A DNA stretch of 64,000 bases from Ciborinia camelliae (Eukaryota; Ascomycota; Leotiomycetes; Helotiales; Sclerotiniaceae): NCBI GenBank assembly GCA_025890175.1, contig JANPYM010000018.1, forward strand, positions 198,071 through 262,070, read 5' to 3'. The notes beneath the pieces are model-generated. The model worked only from the letters and a program-made list of their open reading frames with translations, searched no databases and was not told where the DNA came from. The stretch's first letter is position 1; each line of letters begins with the position of its first letter. Both the position numbers and the translations under genes were made by a program. Shown one piece after another: positions 21,395 through 31,979 of the stretch.

Positions 21395-22432
21395 ATGTCC
21401 GAGATGGATTTCACGTGTGAGAGTCCAGAGCAACATGAGGAGCCCCCGACAAAAAGGCAGAAGACCACCGAGATTAAGAATGATGACTTTGAGAATGTGC
21501 GTACAAATTCCTTTGGCACGATCTTGAAGTTATAGTACTGACCTCATCCCAAGAAATTAACGCTGCCCATTGCTCTGGAGCTTGGTGAGGAGTCTAGAGA
21601 CCTTGAATGTAAGTTGTTAAAACTCGAGTGAGGATACAGAACAGAAGCTCAAAAGATAGTCAAACTCTTGGAGAAATGTCTTTCTTCATTCCGATGCGAT
21701 ATCGCGCAGCCCGCGCAATGCAAGTGTAGATGTTGTCTCTACACTAAATATGGACACGTGGTGTTTGTACCGCACGACGGCCATCAATATGGGGAGCAAG
21801 GCCCGGGAGAGAAATGCGCGGAATGCATCAGTGTCGAAGGGACTGTTCGAGGAAAATATGGAGGTGGGTTGTACTCAAACTCTTTGTCAATGACTAATGG
21901 GGTCTAACTCATCTCAGTCGAGATCTCAGATCACTTACCTCTTTCACCCGAAGTTAGACGTAACCTCGCATGCCATTTCCGAGTCTTCAGAGAGATCCTG
22001 AGCAAGATGTTCTCCACCACGATCCAAGACCTGAGAAAGAGAATGGCGCAGGTGAAAATAGAAAACATGCCAACGCTACAGGAAGAGATGTTGAAGCTAC
22101 AGGAGGAAATCAAATCATCCGGTGGTCAGCTAGATACGCTAGGAAGCGAACTGCAACGTATATTCGTAACCACGGGTATGTCTGGGGTAGATCCATTGGA
22201 AATGGAAAATGATTTGCCGATGACGCACAACGAAAATGCGCCAGAACTTTTAGATATACGGAAGGTAGCGATTCCAAGTCTCGAGTCACTGAAGGCAGAG
22301 ATCAAGAGGTTAGAGACTGAAACTACCAGACTTGAAAAAAAGATACAGCATTTGGAGGAAGAGAAGACAGACATGAAAAAGTGTGCGGTTCAGAGTGTGC
22401 CGATAAAGTTCTACACCTCGGACCGAAAATAG
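21395..22432 (+). CDS. Unknown protein with Cys-rich patch and long coiled coil
   Basis: Four exons, 21395-21496, 21554-21584, 21645-21863 and 21918-22432, encode 288 residues with matching phases. The second exon is only 31 nt, and its borders (GTGAGG donor, ACAG acceptor) are the weakest part. The N-terminus has a PPTKRQKTT basic motif. The middle has a cysteine cluster, CKCRCCLYTKYGHVVF followed about 25 residues later by CAEC, which could bind zinc. The C-terminal 150 residues are heptad-rich (ESLKAEIKRLETETTRLEKK), a clear coiled coil. I do not recognise the family. It shares its basic, acidic and coiled-coil style with the genes at 19243 and 20327 but shows no obvious sequence identity to them. 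Confidence 0.6.
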
Positions 22433-22688
22433 GATTCATGAAAGAGGCGTTAGACGTCTCTCGATATTCAGGCTGAAGCAGAAAAAAGAGAATGACCTTC
22501 GGTTGCGACACATGCAGCTTACCTGGCGAGTGATTCACGCGTTATCATTGCAGTTTTGGTAATACAGTTTTGGGTATTCACATTTCATCTCATATCACTT
22601 CATAGTTTAGGGATAATGGTAAAGCATCGATTATCACAATGCACCTGAAACTATTCTATCTATGTACGTGCTATGCCCGGGAAATTTT

Positions 22689-23747
22689 CTAATCATTCTC
22701 AGGAGGAACAATCTTCATAAAGAGATTCTTACCCTGATCATTCTTACCAACCCAGTAGTACGGGCCCTCACTTCGATTTTTCCAATCATGTTTATTCTTC
22801 ACCGCAAACATACCACCCATACCCTCAGTCAAAAGAACATCCGTAATGTAATGACTGCCTCCCTCACAAATATAGCCATCGTCTCGGCGGGACCATCCAT
22901 AGTTCTGTGGACAGCCGGTATCCAATTTTCCAAGTTTGCCCAGTGCCCATGCTTCTTGTGCCTCGCGCTCGGGGCCTTGTAATTCGTTGATTGTGCTTTG
23001 ACGACTGGCCATCTGGATATCTTTGGGGGAGTGCAGGATACTTCGCACACTTGGTGCATTCTCGAACTTTTTGGAGGGTCCGATGATGGGCGTTACGCTG
23101 GCTTCTTTTATAGCTGACATTGCCGAAGGCATCTTGGATTTGTCTCGTTGGAGTAATGTATGCTGAGCGGACTGGTGCCGATTGACGGTTGGTGTATCGC
23201 GTTGGAGTAATGTATGTTGAGCAGACTGTCGTTGATTGATGGTGGCAGCATCGCGTTGCAGTAGTGTCCTATCATTCGTTGGGGATTGTAAGACTATTGC
23301 CGGTTGGCGTGATGCCTGGTAGTTGGAAGGGGCATCACGCCTAAGCTCAGTAACATTGTCATTCGCTCTTATGGAAGGTCCATGAGTTTGTGTCTGCAAA
23401 ACTGTAGAGTACTGACTTGCCCCGCGGTTTAATGTGTGGACAGGGGCAGCTTGAGACCTGCCTCTAAGAGTTGCAGCATGAGAAGGCCGGGCCAACAGAT
23501 GGTGAGATGGAGATTGAGAAGGTCTAACCGATGGATTGTGAAGCTGGCTTGGAGCCGCTGAAGGGGCTTTGGAAGGAGATCTAAGTGTCTGGGCATGGTA
23601 AGGACTAGAGGATGGGTCAACCTGGCTCACACCACTAGAGTGAGCATCTGCGGAAGGTGCTTTTGATGTTGTACCTAGGACTGAAGCCGTGGGATATAGT
23701 TGACTTATACCACGACCAGGACCATTAGGTGGTGCTTGAGAAGCCAT
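22689..23747 (-). CDS. Unknown Ser/Gln-rich protein with 18-residue repeats and conserved C-terminal module
   Basis: A single minus-strand exon encodes 352 residues from MASQAPPNGPGRG. The first 240 residues are low-complexity and rich in Ser, Pro, Gln and Ala. Within them an 18-residue unit (TLLQRD..T.N..QSAQH) occurs three times at a 54-bp spacing around 23146-23260. The last 90 residues look globular: CPQNYGWSRRDDGYICEGG, then HYITDVLLTEGMGGMF and a final WKNRSEGPYYWVG stretch. The Cys-Gly-Trp pattern suggests a small folded domain. I cannot name the family. The protein has no signal peptide or membrane segment. Confidence 0.7.
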   Translation of the reverse strand: MASQAPPNGPGRGISQLYPTASVLGTTSKAPSADAHSSGVSQVDPSSSPYHAQTLRSPSKAPSAAPSQLHNPSVRPSQSPSHHLLARPSHAATLRGRSQAAPVHTLNRGASQYSTVLQTQTHGPSIRANDNVTELRRDAPSNYQASRQPAIVLQSPTNDRTLLQRDAATINQRQSAQHTLLQRDTPTVNRHQSAQHTLLQRDKSKMPSAMSAIKEASVTPIIGPSKKFENAPSVRSILHSPKDIQMASRQSTINELQGPEREAQEAWALGKLGKLDTGCPQNYGWSRRDDGYICEGGSHYITDVLLTEGMGGMFAVKNKHDWKNRSEGPYYWVGKNDQGKNLFMKIVPPEND

Positions 23748-24298
23748 GGTGTGTGTAGTTGGATAGTAGATGTGGTATAAGAAAGATGTAAGTTGAGAAA
23801 GTGTTGGTTTGAACTTGGAGAAGACTTGAAGGTGCTTTTGTGTGTGGGTAGAAGTATCAAAGATGAATGTTAAATGAGGATGAAGAGCGCTTTTATACAG
23901 ATGAAGGCACCTTTCTTGGAGCTCAGCTCATCGTGATTAATCTTCAGAAATAGCCTTTGTCTTTGGTTCTAATGTGAATGGAAGAATTTTGGGGCATTCT
24001 CGCTTGATCTTATACTCTTATCATTCTGCGAATCATTAACATTATTAATATCATCTGAAGTAATCCAGATGAAGGTTATTAACTGTAGCTCAAGACCTCT
24101 CCACATGTGATAATTTCGACTTGGGGTAGCAAGCAGTGAATGTTATCTCTACCGAATTCTCCGCAAACAAAAGAAATATACTGATAGGGTGTCACACAAA
24201 CTTTTATCTTCCCTCAAAAACTCCAACAACATCAACAATATAAAAACAACACACTTCCCAAATTATACAGCCCAAAAATTCTCTTTCCCATATCCAGT
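23748..24298. other. Divergent promoter region
   Basis: This region of about 550 bp separates the divergent genes at 22689 (minus) and 24299 (plus) and should contain both promoters. I see no gene or repeat. The sequence immediately upstream of 24299 is rich in CAA and CA steps, as is common for fungal leaders. Confidence 0.45.
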
Positions 24299-24847
24299 AT
24301 GGACGACGTCATATACAACAAAAACGATGATACAAATATCGCCATGGTCGTCAACGCAACCGTTATCGACATCTATAACGGCGAAAATATTACGGTCCAC
24401 CAAGGTCTACCTTGGGCATACAAATTTGAAGTCCCACATTGGCCAGCAGGCGCGAACATTCTCCTCGGACGCGGTGAAGCTGAACTGCAAGTCGGGATGG
24501 GTTATATGTTGCATGGTCATTTATCCATCAACGAGGGCAAAGATTGGACGCGGACGGCTTTCGAAGTCGACGATGTAGTGGAGCTATGCAGTCCTGCTCG
24601 AACCGAAGATCGCCGTCCAGAATTTCGGCTCACTGGTTTCGTACTGGAAGCGAACGATGGATGGATAACTCTGGGGTGGGAAAGAAATGATGAGGACTTG
24701 GGCAATTTCGCGTGGGTTTATGTGAAGGTACGCTGGGATGCCGCGGCAAAGGATATGATGTTCAAGCAGTATTATGTGGAAGGGGAAATGAATGGGTATG
24801 ATCGCATGAAGGAATGGGTTGCGACTACAATCACTTTTTCTCCTTGA
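24299..24847 (+). CDS. Unknown protein, 182 residues
   Basis: A single-exon frame starts at ATG 24299 (MDDVIYNKNDDTN). It is acidic and rich in Trp, Gly and Val, with alternating hydrophobic residues, so a beta-rich globular domain is likely. The segment EFRLTGFVLEANDGWITLGW is characteristic. The leader is CA-rich as in genuine fungal messages. The protein has no signal peptide, membrane helix or known motif. I do not recognise the family. Confidence 0.55.
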   Translation: MDDVIYNKNDDTNIAMVVNATVIDIYNGENITVHQGLPWAYKFEVPHWPAGANILLGRGEAELQVGMGYMLHGHLSINEGKDWTRTAFEVDDVVELCSPARTEDRRPEFRLTGFVLEANDGWITLGWERNDEDLGNFAWVYVKVRWDAAAKDMMFKQYYVEGEMNGYDRMKEWVATTITFSP

Positions 24848-25377
24848 TTTTTCAATCACAATGGGTCTCATCTATGGCATGCCATGCATAGCTCATATTT
24901 CTAATCAGATTATCTTGCAGCGGCCTTTTACTGAGCTACAACACAAATCAGATTTCGCGTTTGCTTAAAAGGATGAATTCACACACTTTACCTATTTCAT
25001 ATCACGTTACGATATTGGGAATATAGTGAGTGACAAAGATGGGCTGTTAAAATGAAACTGAGGTTATTTGAATTGCCCCAGAATGATTTTCTTTCCGAAC
25101 AAAAAGGAAAGGTCATCATGGATACTATTCCAGAATAACCTATCATGTGGAGATAGATTCAATCTCAATACAATCATATTGAGATTTAGTAAGTGTTGAG
25201 TGAGCTTGTAATCCTTGAGGTGAAGCTTTCCATGTTTTGATGAAGTGAAGTTTTTCTAAGGACGAATAAATGTAGCATTAGATGGTTTAGGATTATCTGA
25301 GGAGGGAAGAGACCCGTAACCCTAACCCTTTACTTGTACGACTCCCACTAAACATTTAACAATATACCATTAATAGT
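24848..25377. other. Intergenic region between convergent genes
   Basis: No gene is supported. A GTAACCCTAACCC stretch near 25316 resembles about two telomere units but is too short to mean more than chance. Confidence 0.4.
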
Positions 25378-26670
25378 TTAATTGGTTTTTGATAGCCACG
25401 CCAGAGCGCTCAGAGCATATGCATCTATGCCTATTTGCATCGTAGGGAAAATTTGAGGGGCAAAGAGGGAACTGTGGTTTCCTGGTATGCTCTCAGCCAA
25501 TTTACCTTCTTTTCGCCCCGCATCAAATTTCTCGGGTGCTGTACAGCCATATGCAAATAGAAGGGAAGGCCTGTCAATAGTAGACGCAAGAATACCAAAG
25601 TCCTCGCTGAAACTCAACTTGGGGTAGTCTGCAGCAAAACTGTCATCACCGGGGCCAAAATGATCGTAGAAGGCCTTCTCAACTCGTTTGGTAACGACCG
25701 CATCATTAACAGTGACTGGAAAGCTTCGGGTTGGAGTGATCGTAGGTTCAGAGACGGCGTTGGACGCTGCGCTTTCGGCTTTGACAATTCGGAGGACTCC
25801 ATTGTATAACTTTTGCCGCGTAATTTCATCATTGGCACGAATATCAATAGTGATTGTTGCATCGTCACTGACGACATTTTCCGCAGTGGCCGAGCCAGAA
25901 TTGAAGCTTGCACATGTAACCACTGCATATTCACTGGGATGAATTTCACGAGACACGAGAGTTTGAAGCCTCATAACGGCGCTGGATGCCATCACAATTG
26001 GATCTACGAGACGCTCCGGCATAGATGCATGTCCCCCGCGACCGTGAAATGTGACTCTTAAATTATCGCAAGAGCTGGCCATAGTACCAGGGCGGAGACC
26101 GATGACACCGGCGCGTGCGGGAACGACATGGCCACTGAAAATTACATCGGGAATAGGGATATTGTGTCGCTTGGCATCATACAGTCCGTCATCGACCATG
26201 CTTTGTGCACCAGTACCTCGTTCTTCGGCGGGTTGAAAGACAAGAACAATGGTACCATGCCATCGGTCCCGGGCGGAGGCCATAAGTTCAGCATATGCCA
26301 GCAAACAGGTAATATGCATATCATGACCACAGGCATGCATCACTGGTTGCTCTCGTCCATGAACATCAACTACTCGCTTGGTGCTGGCATAGGAGAGCCC
26401 AGTTCGTTCTTCGATGGGAAGAGCATCCATATCGGCGCGTGAGAGCACAATGGGACCGGAACCATTGCGAAGAACAGCAGCAACACCATGACCTCCAATG
26501 TTTGCGTGAATGTCAAAATGTGGCGATATTTTTCGTAAATGATTGACAATGGCAGAAGATGTTTCTACTTCTTGGTTGGATAACTCCGGATTCATGTGAA
26601 AGTGTTTGTATAACTCTTCGTAAGACCATAGTTCAGGCCGGTGGACTTCGAGAATCTTTGTTAGTGACAT
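25378..26670 (-). CDS. M20 family amidohydrolase/metallopeptidase (M20D, aminoacylase-like)
   Basis: A single exon of 430 residues, the normal size for this family. The di-metal site is visible: HACGHDMH (residues 112-119, with Cys114 and His116 as ligands), the QPAEE motif (146-150, holding the catalytic and bridging glutamates), SGHVVP (His near 182) and GNHSSLF near the C-terminus (last His ligand). The Cys in the first motif is typical of subfamily M20D, which includes hippurate hydrolases, IAA-amino-acid hydrolases and N-acyl amino-acid amidohydrolases. A dimerisation domain of about 110 residues sits between, starting near VTFHGRGGHASMP. The enzyme should cleave an N-acyl or amide bond of an amino-acid conjugate. 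There is no signal peptide, so it is probably cytosolic. The exact substrate is unknown. Confidence 0.9.
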   Translation of the reverse strand: MSLTKILEVHRPELWSYEELYKHFHMNPELSNQEVETSSAIVNHLRKISPHFDIHANIGGHGVAAVLRNGSGPIVLSRADMDALPIEERTGLSYASTKRVVDVHGREQPVMHACGHDMHITCLLAYAELMASARDRWHGTIVLVFQPAEERGTGAQSMVDDGLYDAKRHNIPIPDVIFSGHVVPARAGVIGLRPGTMASSCDNLRVTFHGRGGHASMPERLVDPIVMASSAVMRLQTLVSREIHPSEYAVVTCASFNSGSATAENVVSDDATITIDIRANDEITRQKLYNGVLRIVKAESAASNAVSEPTITPTRSFPVTVNDAVVTKRVEKAFYDHFGPGDDSFAADYPKLSFSEDFGILASTIDRPSLLFAYGCTAPEKFDAGRKEGKLAESIPGNHSSLFAPQIFPTMQIGIDAYALSALAWLSKTN

Positions 26671-27125
26671 GATGGAAGATGATCATGAAAGAACCTTCTT
26701 CACAATAGGTTGCTCTTTTTTAGTTAACAGTAACAATAACGTATTTTACCACCTACTGAACTTGGTCATCCTACCCATGTGGTCAAGTATGTGGTCAATG
26801 CTTTTTGATCACGCGTTTTTGAAAGACTGCCAAACTCCATGGATTTAACACATATCTATTGGCCCATTTACATGCTCACGATAACTTTAAACAATGGATT
26901 TTGACATACTTTCTTGATGGATTACAATACAACAAACAAATTCCAAACAAATTTTGGATATATTGGAGCTCTAAATGATTGAAAATTTGTTTGATTGCCG
27001 AATCCCACCTCAACTAGCTCATCTCCTTCACAACAACCTCAACATTAAAGCTATGTATTTTCATCACATGTTCCCTTCAATTCTTCTCCCGTGAAGACTC
27101 CTCCCCTTTCCCACCAATTGATCTG
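26671..27125. other. Intergenic region, promoter side of the M20 gene
   Basis: The first few hundred bases should hold the promoter of the minus-strand M20 gene. I see no open frame or repeat worth calling. Confidence 0.4.
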
Positions 27126-27344
27126 TCACACGGAAGGTATGTGATGCGTATTAACATGACGATTGAGATCTCCTTTCGTTAACCATCGGTGCCCGCAGTG
27201 AGAACAGATAAAGTGTTTGGTATGCTGAAGATGATGATGGCTACACTTATAAAATAATAATTCGGGCCAATAGAATGTTTTCGAAACTGCTTTTTTTAGA
27301 CTTCGTACGAAACCGTAAGTCACGGTAATGAGAACATAAACCAA
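27126..27344 (-). other. Short ORF with one C2H2 zinc finger (fragment or small gene)
   Basis: A 72-codon minus-strand frame ends in FICSHCGHRWLTKGDLNRH followed by VNTHH. This has the C-x2-C-x12-H-x4-H spacing and the linker-side residues of a classical C2H2 finger. Upstream of the finger the frame has no second finger, and its start is only a hydrophobic stretch. It may be the last exon of a larger gene, a remnant of a zinc-finger gene, or a very small protein. A possible splice acceptor (CATCTTCAG) lies just before the finger. Confidence 0.4.
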
Positions 27345-27435
27345 TTGTTTTGCAAGTCACGCTTGTAATTATCTCCTTCATGGAACCACGTTCCTCTAAT
27401 GTATACAGAAGCATTTCCTTTCGGTTTGGTTTGGT

Positions 27436-27835
27436 CTAACTTTGACGATATGTGGAAGGAACGAATACCAGGAATGCTCTTTGCTCAGTAATTTTGTCCT
27501 CGAAAGCCGCACCAGGGCCATGACTTCTTCTAGAATTCTCTCCCTTCACGAGGACATCCACTTGCTCCTGAGTGTATCCACCCTTAATCGTGATTCGATC
27601 TACGCCAACCACATCCACGACCTGGCGAGCTTTCTTGTCCGCCGCTTCAAACTCATTTTCGGCTTCGTCCTCGAGTTTCGTGACCTGTTTTGCGTCAATT
27701 TCCTTCCTCTCCAATCTCGCATTGCTGGATTGCCTTTTCGCGTGATATGCATTAAGAGCCTTGGCAAATTAGCAAAAGAGACCCAGAGGGAGAAAAGTGC
27801 AGACTATTCTCTTCCGCAGGAGCCTCTGTAAGCCA
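27436..27835 (-). CDS. Possible charged hypothetical protein, 5' end unresolved
   Basis: A minus-strand frame of about 110 codons (27436 to roughly 27763) reads as a helical charged protein: AYHAKRQSSNARLERKEID, then TKLEDEAENEFEAADKK, ending FLVFVPSTYRQS. It contains no ATG. An upstream ATG at 27835 (MAYRGSCGRE) is followed by a stop in the same frame, and no GT..AG intron that I tried joins the two cleanly. It is therefore a partial model or a decayed gene. No family is recognised. Confidence 0.35.
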
Positions 27836-28360
27836 TTTTCAGAGGTAACATGTGTCAACCTGATGGGCCGTGCCCGTCCATCAAGTGAATGAATAACAAC
27901 TGGTCATAACTAGAGATGCTCATGACGATGCATCATGCTTGATGGAACAATCAAGGCAATACATCGCACCCCGACACAATAAGATTGTAATACCAATTAT
28001 TTCAAAAAAATCACTTACTGCATGTCTAAATGCAGCTTTCTGATATCTAAACCACTAGATCAGACAGCCTGCCCACCTTCAAAAGGCATACTGAGCTTCA
28101 CTTAGTGCAATATCATGGGAAGGTGAATGTTGCGAAACAGATGTCGCATTCAAAAGCTATGTACGCTGATTCGATTCCATTTATTAAACATTCAACAAGA
28201 CCATGCTTGTTAAAATCGCGCCTTCAAACTGGACCTCCTTAAAACAAATAAAAAAACCAACGCTGTGCTATACCCAACGCCGATCTCCATATGCAAGTTT
28301 ATGCAAATTATGTAAACACATGGCCGCTATAGCCGTTCGGCGAATTTAGAGCATGTAAAA
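27836..28360. other. Intergenic region, no supported gene
   Basis: I see no open frame with protein-like content and no repeat. The right part is the 3' flank of the LRR gene. Confidence 0.4.
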
Positions 28361-30190
28361 TCAACTATCCGAGTCAAAATTCATCTCATTTTCGACATCG
28401 TCTTCTTCTGGGGATAGCTGAGGCGGTGATGGCTCAAACATTCGCGGCAGGCATGACCAACTGCATCCCCTTCGAATCAACGGTACCAACTTCTCAGCAA
28501 CGTCCCTCTCATTCTCCACGCGCCCGAGTGGACTGGCAGCACTGGTCGTCGGAATGGGCGGGTGCCCGAGTATACTAGAAACCGTCATCACCGACGGGCC
28601 GGATTGCAAGGTACGCAGACGATCAATTTTAGATACTTTTTCAATCTCCCACCACTCTATCCATTCCGTTCGAGGAATAACGAAACTGCGGTTGCAAACA
28701 GTGCAGGGAGTAGGTCCAGAATAACTGATATTTTCCGCTCTTCGAAGTAATGAAGGGATCTGAGGCGGAGGATGGCGCAGAAGATTTTCGAATTGTAGAA
28801 GTTCGGGGTGACTACTGCAAGACTGTAAAGCTTTTTCCATCAAGCTCTGAACGCGTGACTGGACCACAGGAGGTTCCGGAATGTCGTCTAGCCTTGCCAC
28901 GGGCAGTTGGATGTGCCTTCCTGACATTTGCCAATGAGGATCTGATGGAAATAAAGGCCCTTTTACACACTGTCCATACAAATTGAGAAATCTGACCTCT
29001 GTTCGGAATTGGTAGGACAAGGTACATTTCTCGCCAGAGATTGGTTCACTTGGAACAGCTGGAGTAAAAGCAGTTTCGCGAAACATACCATGAGGAGGAT
29101 ATGCTCCCTGTGTTGAAGGTGGCGGCGAGTCATTCTCAGGAAATCTTGGTCTCGGTATGTTGATAGTTTGGCGTACAAATCTACTAGAGTTTTCAGCACT
29201 GCGCAGTGGTGGATCTCGAATGAAAGGCCATTTGCGTTGGAGTTCGATCTCAAGGTGTGTCGCGACTTTCTCGGTGCTATCGGATCTCGCCATCGGCATG
29301 TAAAACGGATTTGGGTGTAGTTGAAAGTCATATAACGTTCCTCCTACAAGCATATCAAGAATCTCGTAGGGGAGGTATCCCAGATTGTTTTGAGAGACAT
29401 TCAAGTCCTCTAAATTTTTCAACTTTCCGATGCCAGGCGGTATCTCCCGTAATTTATTGTTTCGTAAACTCAAGAAAATTAACCTGTTCAAATTAAACAA
29501 CTCTGCAGGAAGCTTAGTGAGAGAGTTCCCTGAGAGAATGATCCTCAAGGAAGGCTCGAAAGCAGCATAACCACGCGCGGCTTTAACGAAGGTTCCCAAA
29601 GGACGTATCGTGGAGTTTTGAAGGTGATCAAGTGCCAAGCGGCTACTTACGGTTAGCATGAACAGCGTGGATGTGATGATCGTTACCTACGATAGATCGA
29701 TATACTCTTCTCCATCTTCAAGGCATTTCTCAATCCTCCTCTGCGCGTGAATATCCTTTGGAGGGTCAAGAGTGATTCTTGATCTGAGTGGAAATGGCAT
29801 GAGAAAATTAGTGACCGGCCAAGGCTTTTTTCCTTTCTCCATGTCTAGATCGTCTATGTCCGTACCATCACTGCCCATAAAAACCCCACTATCAACCTTC
29901 TTATCGAATGTTCTTTTGTTTTTTACTGGAACTTTGCCATCTAAAGCTTCATCCTCAAAGGCAGAATCGGAGGCTAGTTGCTGATCAAACCATGGACCTC
30001 TGAATCTTTGTTTTCGTCGTTTTTGCGTGTATTTCTCTACAGAAGGGTCGTCATCGCTAGAGAAAATTGGAGGATCGCTTGAATCGGGAGGGGGAGTATC
30101 GCGAACGCGTTTTCGTGACAAGTTTGTTTTGGCAAAGGTAGAAGATGTATTGTCTCTTGTCAATTGTGGCAGAGAGAGTTCGTCGGACAT
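28361..30190 (-). CDS. Leucine-rich-repeat protein with C-terminal Cys motifs
   Basis: Two exons, 30190-29691 and 29645-28361, give 594 residues. The 45-nt intron (GTAGGT..AAG) has a GCTAAC branch site, and phases match. The first 165 residues are polar and charged (KRVRDTPPPDSSDPP, EKYTQKRRKQRFR) and probably disordered. Residues of about 195-270 form a short LRR array: LRIILSGNSLTKLPAELFNL, IFLSLRNNKLREIPPGIG and LEDLNVSQNNLGYLPYEIL fit the LxxLxLxxNxLxxLP consensus, about three repeats. The rest is Pro-rich, then carries CTVCNRSFVIPRTEW and RRGCSWSCLPRMF, suggesting a small metal-binding or disulphide-free Cys module. The end is very acidic. Similar LRR proteins of unknown function occur across ascomycetes. 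An intracellular scaffolding role is only an inference. Confidence 0.8.
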
Positions 30191-30981
30191 TTTAAACAAG
30201 TATAAAGTGAGTACATAAGCCGCGCCTTCCTAAAGGGAATTGACAATCAGATTAGAATAACGATATCCAGAGCTTCCAAGTTGATCTGATGGGTAAACTC
30301 CTATAATATCAAATCGCGAAACGTGGACCGAGGTTGCCAAGACACACTAGCGGCCGCTTCATCTTTCTCATACGCGTTTGGCGCGTTTTCTATTTCTGAC
30401 CTGCCCCGCATGATTACCTAAGATGGATATGATAAAATGGTGGGGACTTCACTTCAATGTTCACTTCATTTCTCTTGATTTCATATCCTGAGACTTATTA
30501 CCTTATATTATATTCTCTTCTATTCCTCGAATATATAATATAATATAATATCGTTATTATAAAATATCCTTTTTAAGTCGAGTCAAGACAAAGCTGGAGA
30601 CAGTTTATTTGGTAAGAGCTGACTACCAATCTACTTAAGTAGGTCATTCATACCTACCTATCTGAGGTGGTAAATGATCACATGGATGACATATCACATT
30701 GCTCCAAGTACAATACTCCTTGACTTCACTTCACTTATATCTATATTTGTTATTTGCCATCTCGATTTTTTGTATATACACCAGACCAGGTGAACGGCAT
30801 TTACGAAAGCGTGGAAGCTATATAAATCTACTGAGTGAATCACCTTGAGAGATACCCTTTTCAAATTCGCCCTCGGATCACCACTGAAGACAGCACTTTG
30901 TCTGATTTATTAACTATTGCTACCATCGCACTGAGGTGCTACCTAAAGATAACATTCTAACACCAAATAACGAAGATAGAT
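30191..30981. other. Divergent promoter region
   Basis: It separates the divergent LRR gene and the small gene at 30982. A perfect ATATAATATAATATAAT run lies near 30530-30550, and TAAGTAGGTCATTC and CCTACCTA steps occur at 30635-30660. A TATATAAATC box near 30820 is a plausible TATA element about 160 bp upstream of ATG 30982. Confidence 0.45.
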
Positions 30982-31401
30982 ATGTGCACTACACACTTTT
31001 CCACCTACGTCAACTGCCATCATCGCCCTTTCCGGCGAACGAGATGCGCTCTATATACTCAAGACCACCGAAACTGTTCTGGTAAAGTCGAAGTGCGCAC
31101 CAACGAAGGGTTTGTCTGTCCAGCCTGTTTCGATAAGATTATCTGGGTTCGATCCATCGGTGAATGGGAGATTATAGAAATACCAGAGGGCGACCTTCAG
31201 AAGGATGATTGGGAAGAGGTCGAGAGAGTAGGATATGACTGGCAAGAAGATAATAGAGTTAAAGATGTGAAAGATGGTGTCGAAGGAAGGAATCTCGCGG
31301 CACTCGCTACAAACCCTGTATCCGAGAAATCAACTGAGACTGGGTGTGATGAAGAAAAGTCATTTGGGCAGCATGCGCGCCTTCAAGATCGACAAACTTA
31401 A
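30982..31401 (+). CDS. Small Cys/His-rich hypothetical protein
   Basis: A single exon of 139 residues. The first 50 hold Cys and His in a spaced pattern: MCTTHFSTYVNCHHRPF, RCALYTQDHRNCSG and EGFVCPACFDKI. This looks like a zinc-binding module ending in CPxC. A Trp-rich acidic middle (GEWEIIEIPEGDLQ, KDDWEEVERVGYDW) and a polar tail follow. There is no signal peptide. The leader is typical of fungal genes, with a TATA-like box upstream. I do not recognise a named family. Confidence 0.6.
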   Translation: MCTTHFSTYVNCHHRPFRRTRCALYTQDHRNCSGKVEVRTNEGFVCPACFDKIIWVRSIGEWEIIEIPEGDLQKDDWEEVERVGYDWQEDNRVKDVKDGVEGRNLAALATNPVSEKSTETGCDEEKSFGQHARLQDRQT

Positions 31402-31979
31402 TAAAGCGGTACCGAAATCTTAGAGGTACTCTCGATATTAATAAGTAAGCATCTAACGAGAAACCCGGGGTGCTGCAGTAACGGGCCAAATGTTACTCTT
31501 CAAATTACATCAGCTACCGTGGTGGCTCTCAAAATTTCATACGCAAAGTCTTATAAGATGGACCACGGTCCAAGAGGGCTTCAGGTTTCCAGGAAGAATC
31601 ATTCGGGGACCTAAAATTTGTTGAGGCACATAATGCGATATGCTACAGACGAGAATATCACAAAATTTGCGTTGTTGACGCTTCCCACCCGAATCATTCA
31701 CCAAGAGTGAATTTTAATTATCAGCCGATACATTCTAAATCACGCTTAGCAACAAACTCCAGCTTTGTTACCCTATAAACGATCCGTGTCTATGAAACTT
31801 CAATATCAAGCTTGAACAGCTTCGCCAGCATCAGTTTTCTCGGGCAATCACAACAACGATATCACAAGAATTGTGAGAAACATGTAATAGGGAACCCTAA
31901 ATCACCATGAAACCTACAAGATACTGACTACTTTAATAGTACAACAAACTCAAACAGCCACCTTGGTTCAAAGAGCAAA

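Noticed and set aside
25310..25330. Short AACCCTAACCC stretch as an interstitial telomere
   Set aside because: There are only about two units, which is expected by chance.
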